From: Owenweeksia sp963758205
Lineage (GTDB): Bacteria > Bacteroidota > Bacteroidia > Flavobacteriales > Schleiferiaceae
NCBI GenBank assembly: GCA_963758205.1
Contig: CAVWUM010000006.1
Location: forward strand, 868,001 to 932,000
Length of the DNA: 64,000 bases
Direction of reading: 5' to 3'
Shown piece by piece: positions 57,108 through 64,000 of the stretch. The notes beneath the pieces were generated by a model, which saw only the letters and a program-made list of their open reading frames with translations, made no database searches and was not told where the DNA came from. Both the position numbers and the translations under genes were made by a program. The stretch's first letter is position 1. Each line of letters starts with the position of its first letter.

Positions 57108-58950
57108 TTGCGGGCAATGCAAAGTACGCAAGCCGCTTGTTAACGCAATCGGGAATAATTTTCCCCTAGAGGGGCATTTATGTTGCGAAACCTGACTTAG
57201 TTAACAGGGTTGGTGATGGGTTGCCACGAGGTTGGTGGGTAGGGTTGTAATGTCGGTGCAATCGATGCTGTATAAGCATAGCTCAAAGAATTGCTTTTCA
57301 TCCCTACTCAACCAGAAATTGAGTTTATTCTAATTAGCGCAATCGATTTGTCCAATTTTGTTTGATAATTCGACCTACTGGCGATACAATGCGTGAAAGC
57401 CGCTTGATTACGCAATTGGAAATGATTTCCATTAAGAGATGAAGTTCTACCACCAAGCGCCATAAACTTATAGGGTTGATGTGGTTGATACTAAGTTGGT
57501 AATGGGATTGCTGCTGGGTTGCTATCTGTGTTCAAGCTGGGTGCAATCGGTATTGTAATAGCACAGGCCAAACATTTGACTCAATCACTACTAGAATTTG
57601 TTGTGAATAGCGCAACCGGACTATAAACTCGAGTTTACATCTACCAATCTACGGGCTGCGCAGCGCACATTAAGCACTTGATAACTTAATCGGAAAAGAT
57701 TTCCATCAAGAGATGAATCTTTGTTGCGAAATCTGACTTAATTCACAGAGTTGGTTCTAGGTTGCTACAGGGTTGAAGTGGGGTTGGCACTGGGTTGCTA
57801 TCGGTATTGTAAGAGCATGTTCCAGAGGTTTGCCTTTAAGCCGTGCTCAATCACTACTGGAATTTGTGGTGACTAGCGCAACCGGTTTTTTCATGTGCGA
57901 TTTAATCTCCCAATTTACAAGCTGTGCAAAGCACATTAATCACTTGACCAGGCAATCGAAAATGACCTCTATCAAGAGATGAATTTCTGTCCTCGAGCAC
58001 GATTAATTTACAGGGTTGTAATGGGGTTGTCGTGCGGTTTTATGTGATTGCAAGTAGATCGCAATCGGTATTGCAAGAGCATATTCCAGAGGTTTGCCTT
58101 TTAACCTCGCACAATCACTGTTGGAATTTGTGGTGATTAGCGTAATCGGTTGGTCGATTTAGTTTGTTTCTCCCAAGCTATAGACTCTGCAAAGCATACA
58201 AGCCACTTGATCACGCAATCGGGAATGACCTCCAGCTAGAGGTGAATTTCTGTTCTTAAGCTCGATTAACTTATAGGGTTGGTAATGGGGTTGCTTTAAG
58301 GTTCTTATGCAAGTGCAAGTGGATCGCAATCGGTATTGCATGAGGAAAGGCTTAGCATTTGACTTTAAACCTCGCTCAATCACTACTGGAATCTGTTGTG
58401 ATTAGCGCAACCGGTTTTTTCATGCGCGTTTTAACCTCCCAATCTATAGGCTGCGTAAAGCATATTAACCACTTGATTATGCAATCGGGAATGGTCTCTA
58501 TTACGAGATGAATTTCTGTCCTAAAGCTCGATTAACAAATAGAGTTGCGGTGGGTTGATATTAAATTGCTAATGGGGTTGGCGGGGGGGGGTGCTGTAGG
58601 GGATTGGTTAGTAGGGTTGTAGCGAGGATACTATGTAACTGCAACCGGTGTTGCAAAACCAGAGGCCAAACATTTACTTTTCAACCTCACTCCATCACAA
58701 TTGAAGTTTGTTTTGATTAGCGCAATCGGCTTATCCATCTGAGCATATTTATCGCAATCTGAGGGCAACTCAAAACAGCAAGCCGTCTGATTACACTATC
58801 GGACATAATATGCACCAAGAGGTGAGTTTCTGCCATCAAGCCTGAACATTTTATAGGTTTGGAGCTGGGTTGCTATGGGGTTGTATATGGATTGCAACTC
58901 TATTATAGCTGGGTTGATGTAGAGTTTGCAATGGGTTGACTTATGGTTTG
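57108..58950. repeat. Seven diverged tandem repeats of ~267 bp, non-coding
   Basis: Copies of the AAGCCnCTTGATTACGCAATCGG word begin at about 57130, 57397, 57672, 57938, 58200, 58467 and 58780; steps are 267, 275, 266, 262, 267 and 313 bp. Each unit repeats three GCAAtCGG-type words, one ATTTCCATCAAGAGATGAAT-like stretch, and a variable G-rich part with GGGTTG motifs. Many stops in all frames argue against coding. Units 4 and 5 contain a perfect GCAAT-CGGT-ATTGC hairpin (58061-58074, 58326-58339); unit 6 has GCAAC-CGGT-GTTGC at 58641-58654, keeping the pairing. It follows directly after the IS3 remnant. Confidence 0.85.
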
Positions 58951-59074
58951 ATTTAGGGCGAATTGACGCGGCTGGTAAATACATAACACCAATATATACC
59001 AGTTTTAAAAGGGTTCAAATACCCGGAAATGACCTTATTAAACTGAGTAAAGCTACATCCGAGCTAAATCATAC

Positions 59075-59554
59075 CTACTTTATACCTGACACCTGTTTTA
59101 AACTGTTTACATGATCTTTTAGCAGGTCAATTTGACCGTTTAGATAATCAATTCTTTCATGCAGCTTGGTATTTTCAGCTTGACAAGTTTTTAGCTCCTC
59201 TGTCAGGTTTTCCTCTTCTTCGAGTAAGCTTTCCGAAACTCGACTAACGCTGCGGATATCGTTCAGCTTGGTTCTCTGCTCGTCAAAAATAAGCTCATAT
59301 ATTGGGTCATTCTCATTTACATTTATGTCATACCACAAAGTTTCTCTTCCGTTTCCTTCATAGTGATTGAAAAACACCCCTGGATGTACCGTCAAAAGAT
59401 TGCAAAACTTTACTAAAAGCTTAGTCGAAATATGGTCTTTTTGCAAGATTCTGTAAAATGATGGTTCTGTAATGTCCAGCAGGGAAGCTAACTCCTTCTT
59501 ATTCAATCCTTTCTTTTCAATCAAAAACTTCAAATCTTGACCAATATGAATCAT
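59075..59554 (-). CDS. XRE-type HTH protein with coiled-coil tail
   Basis: A 159-aa protein, starting at the ATG at 59554 (MIHIGQDLKFLIEKKG). Residues ~6-60 are a helix-turn-helix (KKELASLLDITEPSFYRILQKDHIS). The C-terminal ~70 residues are a coiled coil (LLEEEENLTEELKTCQAENTKLHERIDYL). It is typical of small regulators carried by mobile elements. It is divergent from the small gene at 59654. Confidence 0.75.
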   Translation of the reverse strand: MIHIGQDLKFLIEKKGLNKKELASLLDITEPSFYRILQKDHISTKLLVKFCNLLTVHPGVFFNHYEGNGRETLWYDINVNENDPIYELIFDEQRTKLNDIRSVSRVSESLLEEEENLTEELKTCQAENTKLHERIDYLNGQIDLLKDHVNSLKQVSGIK

Positions 59555-59653
59555 ATCTAAAAATATTTTATTGCGTTTTACGCAAGTATTAAATATCAAA
59601 TGTATCTTTACGCCACACAAAGGTATCAAAAAAGGCTAGTATAGTACAAGTCT

Positions 59654-59899
59654 ATGATTTGTGTCGAAAAAGCAATATATATAAAGGTGAGTCCACAGGT
59701 CTCCATAATAGCCGACCTTATCAAAACTCTTCCGGAAAGGGAGCAGGTTCAGCTATTGGAGAAATTGATTCACTCAAACAATAATCAAAAACTTACTAAA
59801 AAGTATAGTTTACCTATAATCAAGCCTTCGCGGAAATCACAAATGCTACAAGTTGCATTCGAAATTAATAAAGAGACGCGCTCACAAATAGCACAGTGA
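59654..59899 (+). CDS. Small hypothetical protein
   Basis: An 81-aa protein (MICVEKAIYIKVSPQVS...). The middle (IADLIKTLPEREQVQLLEKLIHS) could form an amphipathic helix, as in small DNA-binding or antitoxin-like proteins, but no family is recognised. The coding evidence is weak. It lies between the XRE gene and the integrase and converges with the integrase remnant. Confidence 0.4.
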   Translation: MICVEKAIYIKVSPQVSIIADLIKTLPEREQVQLLEKLIHSNNNQKLTKKYSLPIIKPSRKSQMLQVAFEINKETRSQIAQ

Positions 59900-59907
59900 C
59901 TTAGTAA

Positions 59908-61152
59908 TCAGTACTGAATAGAGTAACTATCACTCCAATCATCTGGCAGCTCAATTGAATAGTCACGAATGTAGGCTCTCAAAGCTTCCAGAGTTTTATG
60001 CCTTGTTATAGGCATAGTAGCAAACTCCGCTTGCTCTTTGGTCATGGTTTTTCTAAAATGAAGGTAAATATCTTCTGATAAAGGTGTGGCGCATGGCATA
60101 CAAAGTGTTGTCATCAGTAAAACCACAGTTGTGTTCACTATTCATATACTCCTTGCACTTTTGAAACCTTTTGGAGAAATACCACGTGCTGTAAACCTGT
60201 TTTGGCCCGGGTTTTTGCTGGGTAGTAAATAAAAAATCCTTCTGGGTTGGTAGCCTCAGCCAACAGTTGGTCAACAACTGGTTTTAAGCGATCAATAATT
60301 GGAATTACCTCGCTGGTATCCGTTTTGGCATTACTAGCCCTTAATAATATTTCGTTTCCACGGATGTCCTGAGACCTTAAGCCTCATTATTTCAATTGGC
60401 CTTAAAAAGGAGTAGCCAATAAATGAAGAAAACATCTTTAAGTAAGGGTCATTTTCCTCCATCCACGCCCCCATAAGGGCCATCTGATCGGATGAAAATG
60501 ATACATGCCTTGTTACAGATTCTCTTAAAGGGGTTATGCCCTTACAGGGGTTTCGAAGCAACATATCCTCCTCCATCATCTTCTCAAAAAGGCCATGAAG
60601 TTCATTCAGGTAGTTATTCCGGGTTCTGGGACTGGCCTCAGCATCACCTTTGCCTTTTGTCTTCTTCACAAATCTTAAAAACTCTGTAATGTGCTTACGC
60701 TGAATTCTGTCCACCGGCCAAGCCACCATGTCATGGTCACTCAAATACTGTTGAAATGTAAGCGCTTTGGATTTGAATCCCCGTAAGCCAAATTTACTCA
60801 GGTATTCACTTTTGATCCGTATTACTTCTGTAATGGCCTCCCCAATAGTCCACACCTTTTGAGTGGGTTGGCTGGGGGTTTGCAGCGGCACTATCTCACT
60901 ATCAGCAATAGGAGTTTTAGGCGTCCAGCCACGTTGCAACAGATAGTCAATCGCATCCCTGAGCATCCCCATCTGCTTAGTACGTTCTTTTTGTTCTTTA
61001 ATACGATTAGGGGCTGTGCCATCAGGAAATTTTGACCTTCGGGCTTTTATAAAAGACTTGGTTTCATCATCCCAGTAACGGAAGTAGACGTACCACTGTT
61101 TGGATAAATCTCCATCGTGGTCAACAAGGGTTGGTGGGCGATACGGTTTCAT
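59908..61152 (-). pseudogene. Tyrosine recombinase/integrase of the island, three frameshifts
   Basis: The start MKPYRPPTLVDHDG is at 61152; the N-terminal arm-binding part and SAM-like core domain are intact to FLRPIEIMRLKV (Arg box I). A shift near 60360 leads to SQDIRGNEILLRASNAKTDTSEVIP; a second, in the TTTTTT run near 60238, leads to FLFTTQQKPGPKQVYSTW and NTLYAMRHTF (Arg/His box II); a third near 60088 leads to EDIYLHFRKTM and ITRHKTLEALRAYIRDY, which has the likely catalytic Tyr; stop at 59908. Without frame errors the protein would be ~415 aa. Frames that run upstream through the tRNA gene are not part of it. It would excise and integrate the 29-61 kb element. Confidence 0.82.
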
Positions 61153-61160
61153 GTCACCAA

Positions 61161-61181
61161 GTTCCCACTTTGTCCCCACTT
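61161..61181. promoter_or_regulatory. Arm-type integrase site, two direct repeats
   Basis: GTTCCCACTT and GTCCCCACTT occur side by side (61161-61170 and 61172-61181), between the integrase start and the attachment core. A matching GTCCCCACTTTGT lies at 29152-29164, 73 bp inside the left core repeat. This fits arm-binding sites at both ends of the element. Confidence 0.55.
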
Positions 61182-61207
61182 CTCCAAACCCGAAACGAGT
61201 ATAAACA

Positions 61208-61236
61208 AGTAAGGGGTTGAAAAACAACCCCTTACT
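61208..61236 (-). terminator. Terminator after the tRNA-Ser gene
   Basis: A perfect 12-bp stem (61208-61219 with 61225-61236) with an AAAAA loop lies just past the tRNA 3' end on the minus strand. The following T-run is weak (TGTTTAT). It would be brought in by the island, replacing the one at 29019. Confidence 0.6.
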
Positions 61237-61237
61237 G

Positions 61238-61261
61238 TTTGCGGAGAGAGAGGGATTCGAA
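61238..61261 (-). repeat. Right attachment-site repeat (within tRNA-Ser 3' end)
   Basis: These 24 bp are identical to 29056-29079. They cover the tRNA T-arm side, acceptor strand and discriminator base. The copy here is part of the intact tRNA gene. Confidence 0.72.
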
Positions 61262-61326
61262 CCCCCGGAGGTGTGACCCTCAATGGTTTTCAAGACCACC
61301 GCATTCGACCACTCTGCCATCTCTCC
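61242..61326 (-). tRNA. tRNA-Ser (anticodon TGA)
   Basis: 85 nt. The 7-bp acceptor stem GGAGAGA/TCTCTCC has its 5' strand at 61326-61320 and 3' strand at 61249-61243, with a G discriminator. A long variable arm (GGGTCACACCTCC region) marks a class II tRNA, and the anticodon loop CTTGAAA carries TGA. CCA is not encoded. Confidence 0.95.
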
Positions 61327-61448
61327 AATAACTATATTTGAACGCGTTTCTTTAGCTTTGTAAGGGCCGCAAAAGTAAAAATAATTTTAATCTACTGGCA
61401 ACGTTTTTGCAATTTGCAGTCCAACAAATAATTCCAATAATCAACAAC

Positions 61449-62963
61449 ATGAAGTTTTTCACCTCTATCGTATTTGCGCTCAGTATTTTATGCTCAACTA
61501 CACTTTCTGCAAAAAAAATAGGTATGGATATTTCCTATGCCCAGTTTATGGATGATGGAGGTAAAGCCTACGTGGAAATTTACTTTGCATTAGCCGGTTC
61601 GACCATTGATTTTGCCAAAAACAAAAAGGGGCTTTACAGTGGTGGTGTGGAAGTGACCGTACAGGTACAAAAAGACAGCACAACCATTGCGGCCGAAAAG
61701 TTTCTGATTGTTTCTTCTGACCTGGATGATACCCTTAATGCAAGCGGAAGATATGTAAACCAAACACGCCTGCCGCTTGATAATGGCGACTACAATCTGG
61801 TAATTGATATACAGGATGTAAATGAGCCTGAAGAAAAATATATTCTGGAACAAGGCCTTACCATTGACATTGGCGGCAGTGAGCCCGTGGCCTCAGACCT
61901 TGTGGTGCTGGACAGCTACAAACCGGCATCAAAAGGAAGTATTTTCTCAAAATCAGGGTATGACCTTGTGCCCTATGTAAATTCGGGCTCCTATTATTTT
62001 ACCGAAAACAATGAAAAGCTCTCCTTCTACCTTGAAATCTATAATACAGATAAGCACCTTGGTGCAGATAAGCCTTACGTTGTAAAATACTACATAAAGC
62101 AGGCTGATAAGGCCGGGCCGATACCCGGTATGGCCAGTTTTTCAAAAAAGGAGGCTAGCGCTGTACAGCCCGTGCTAACAGGCTTTAACATTAACAATCT
62201 TCCTTCAGGAAACTACTCTTTAGTGGTGGAGGCACTGGATGGCGAGGGCCAGGCCTTTGTTACCAAAACCATGAATTTTTATCGGAAAAATAAGGTGGCG
62301 CCCTTATCTATTGATGATATAGAAACAGTGGACTACCAGGGAACTTTTGCTGACCGCATCGGTGGGATTGACTCATTGTATAAATACACCCAATACCTTT
62401 ACCCCATTAGTTCAGAGGCTGAGAGGAAATATCAAAAAGAACTTTTAGCCTCTCAGGATTTGAAGAAACTGAAACGCTACTTTTTCGTTTTCTGGTCGCA
62501 GCGTAATAGTCTTGACCCCGAAAGCGCCTGGTTGAAATACTATGAAGATGTACGCACCGTAAACCAGCTTTACAGCAGCCGCCTGAGGAAGGGATATATG
62601 ACGGATCGTGGGCGTGTTTTCCTAACCTATGGGCCACCTGATGCTGTTGACCGCAGGCAATTTGAACCCAGTTTGCCTCCTTATGAACTGTGGCAGTACA
62701 ACGTAATTGCCAGTCCATATGCAATCAATCAAACCAATAAGTTTTTTGTATTTGCCGAGTTTAGCCGAAGTACTAATGAGTATCAGTTATTACACTCCAC
62801 AGCCATTGGCGAGCTGAACAACCGCAGATGGAAATACCAGCTTTCGCGGGGTGTGCATGGTACAGGTGGTGATATTGACCAGAACAACCTCAACTCCGGT
62901 GATGATTTCGGATCGAGGTTAAACAACAATCTTATCATACAGGGAAGCCAAAATAACCGCTAA
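61449..62963 (+). CDS. GWxTD-domain exported protein
   Basis: A 504-aa protein with a signal peptide ending near residue 20 (TTLSAKK). The C-terminal part has the GWxTD-type signature block, FFVFWSQRNSLDPESAW, then TDRGRVFLTYGPPDAVDRRQFEPS and YELWQYN, so the GWxTD domain is recognised by layout even though the exact motif is degenerate. The N-terminal ~300 residues are two Ig-like beta domains. The function of GWxTD proteins is unknown; they are common in Bacteroidota. The preferred start is the ATG at 61449, giving a good signal peptide. The acyltransferase gene starts 9 nt after its stop. Confidence 0.82.
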   Translation: MKFFTSIVFALSILCSTTLSAKKIGMDISYAQFMDDGGKAYVEIYFALAGSTIDFAKNKKGLYSGGVEVTVQVQKDSTTIAAEKFLIVSSDLDDTLNASGRYVNQTRLPLDNGDYNLVIDIQDVNEPEEKYILEQGLTIDIGGSEPVASDLVVLDSYKPASKGSIFSKSGYDLVPYVNSGSYYFTENNEKLSFYLEIYNTDKHLGADKPYVVKYYIKQADKAGPIPGMASFSKKEASAVQPVLTGFNINNLPSGNYSLVVEALDGEGQAFVTKTMNFYRKNKVAPLSIDDIETVDYQGTFADRIGGIDSLYKYTQYLYPISSEAERKYQKELLASQDLKKLKRYFFVFWSQRNSLDPESAWLKYYEDVRTVNQLYSSRLRKGYMTDRGRVFLTYGPPDAVDRRQFEPSLPPYELWQYNVIASPYAINQTNKFFVFAEFSRSTNEYQLLHSTAIGELNNRRWKYQLSRGVHGTGGDIDQNNLNSGDDFGSRLNNNLIIQGSQNNR

Positions 62964-62972
62964 ATTCGCGGC

Positions 62973-63830
62973 ATGATTGGATTCTATCTGGCTATGGGGC
63001 TGGGTTGGATAATCTCCATCCTCCCCTTCAGGGTGCTCTATATTTTTAGCGATTTCCTCCGTTTTTTTATGCAACATGTAATCTCCTATCGTAAGGAGGT
63101 AATTATGCAAAACCTGCGGAACTCCTTTCCTGAAAAGGGGGAAGAAGAGTTGGAGGCCATACGCTCCAGGTTCTATAAAAACTTTGCTGATCTTATAGTA
63201 GAGTCTTTTAAAAGCCTCACCATCAATGAAAGAACATTGAAAAAGCACTTTGTGCTAAAAAACCCTGAAGTGTTTGAAAACCTGCGCCAGAAAAATAAAG
63301 GCGTGATAATGGTGATGGGTCATTACACCAACTTTGAATGGACGGCCATGAGCATTCCACTATGGGTTAAGAACAATTGTTTTGCAGTGTACCATCCGCT
63401 CAGCAATAAATATTTCAGCAGAAAAATTGTGCAGATAAGGGAGCAGTTTGGATTAAAACTGTACCCCATGGAAAACACCTACCCCTTTATGCTCAACAAC
63501 CCCGACCCTGCCCCGCTCTATGTTTTTATGGCGGATCAGAGCCCCCATGCGGGGAAAATTAAGTATCGGGCAAACTTCCTCAATCAATCTACCCCGGTGC
63601 ACCTTGGTGTGGAAAACCTGGCACGCAAGTGTGATTTAGGTGTGGTGTTTATCGATATTCAACGTATAAAGCGCGGCTATTATGAAGTTACTGCCGAACT
63701 CCTTTTTGAGGATGTGCAAAATACCGCTCAGTATGAAGTTACCGATACCCATGTACGGGCCCTGGAAAAAGTAATTCAAAAAAAACCTGAAGACTGGCTT
63801 TGGAGCCATAGACGCTGGAAATATGCCTGA
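62973..63830 (+). CDS. Lipid A-type (LpxL/HtrB-like) acyltransferase
   Basis: A 285-aa protein with an N-terminal membrane segment (about 6-24). The catalytic HxxxxE/D-like motif is GHYTNFEW near residue 113, and MADQSPHAGKIKY near 190 is the second conserved block of this family. It transfers an acyl chain to the lipid A precursor or a related lipid at the inner membrane. Its stop overlaps the glycosyltransferase start (ATGCCTGA), so the two are translationally coupled. Confidence 0.9.
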   Translation: MIGFYLAMGLGWIISILPFRVLYIFSDFLRFFMQHVISYRKEVIMQNLRNSFPEKGEEELEAIRSRFYKNFADLIVESFKSLTINERTLKKHFVLKNPEVFENLRQKNKGVIMVMGHYTNFEWTAMSIPLWVKNNCFAVYHPLSNKYFSRKIVQIREQFGLKLYPMENTYPFMLNNPDPAPLYVFMADQSPHAGKIKYRANFLNQSTPVHLGVENLARKCDLGVVFIDIQRIKRGYYEVTAELLFEDVQNTAQYEVTDTHVRALEKVIQKKPEDWLWSHRRWKYA

Positions 63831-64000
63831 TAATCCAAAAAAAATAGCAGTGGTCATCCTCAACTGGAATGGTCATGATTTACTGAAACGCTTTCTGCCA
63901 TCTGTGCTTGCTTTTTCAGAGGATTTAGCACACGTATATGTAATTGATAATAACTCTACAGACAGTAGTGTGGAGCTGCTTTCGCAGGAATTTCCAACGG
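63823..64000 (+). CDS. Family 2 glycosyltransferase (partial, 3' end outside)
   Basis: The first 59 residues are visible: MPDNPKKIAVVILNWNGHDLL and YVIDNNSTDSSVELL, the nucleotide-sugar-binding start of GT2 enzymes. It probably acts on cell-envelope glycans, as expected next to a lipid A acyltransferase. The gene runs off the window. Confidence 0.9.
   Translation, partial: MPDNPKKIAVVILNWNGHDLLKRFLPSVLAFSEDLAHVYVIDNNSTDSSVELLSQEFPT

Noticed and set aside
57108..58950. CRISPR array
   Set aside because: The period is ~267 bp with diverged units and no short identical repeats or unique spacers.
61153..61320. Upstream extension of the integrase reading frame through the tRNA-Ser gene (MAEWSNAVVLKTIEG...)
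   Set aside because: This is the translated tRNA-Ser sequence. The real integrase starts at the ATG at 61152.

Overview
The window is chromosomal DNA of a Bacteroidota bacterium, probably a marine-type member of the Flavobacteriales; the exact genus cannot be fixed by reading. Evidence: TAnnTTTG-type -7 promoter boxes, a TonB-dependent receptor with a carboxypeptidase-like N-terminal domain paired with a DUF4249 lipoprotein, several DUF4386 membrane proteins, a GWxTD-domain protein, and RHS/YD proteins of the Bacteroidota type.

Left part (1-29.05 kb): host-like DNA with many small operons. They encode membrane proteins (DUF4386, DUF5367, DUF1772, DoxX, CPBP), outer-membrane barrels, SDR/NmrA proteins, a class C beta-lactamase-like hydrolase, an MFS transporter, an S41 protease and several regulators. 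Seven transcription units carry the same ~22-bp operator-like site at one of two exact distances from the -7 box (51 or 72 nt, counted from site start to box end; the difference is two DNA turns). Two paralogous TolB-like/TPR/AraC regulators share a promoter and are candidate regulators of this set. A MITE-like inverted-repeat family (four full copies and one end) is scattered only in this part. A broken PHP/SMC-like ATPase (TrlF-like, probable defence gene) lies at 6.2-8.9 kb.

Middle part (29.06-61.26 kb): this looks like a ~32-kb integrated island. It is bounded by a 24-bp direct repeat of the 3' end of a tRNA-Ser gene, with an intact tRNA-Ser and a tyrosine integrase (now frameshifted) at the right end, and matching 10-13-bp arm-type motifs just inside both ends. 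Cargo: a 1260-aa TPR/GreAB-C-like/PIN-like protein behind a restriction-nuclease-like domain; a compact operon for a type II secretion/type IV pilus-like machine (pilin, prepilin peptidase, GspE, secretin, PilM/N, PilO, PilP-like, pseudopilins, GspF); a divergent TPR-like gene; a two-gene RHS/YD locus with a possible lipoprotein immunity gene; an IS3 remnant; a ~1.8-kb array of seven diverged ~267-bp tandem repeats; and an XRE-type regulator.

Right part (61.3-64 kb): host-like DNA again, with a GWxTD protein, a lipid A-type acyltransferase and the start of a family 2 glycosyltransferase.

At least ten genes are broken by apparent single-base shifts. This could be real decay or a sequence with indel errors, so the broken genes are described as whole loci and the frame change is located where possible.
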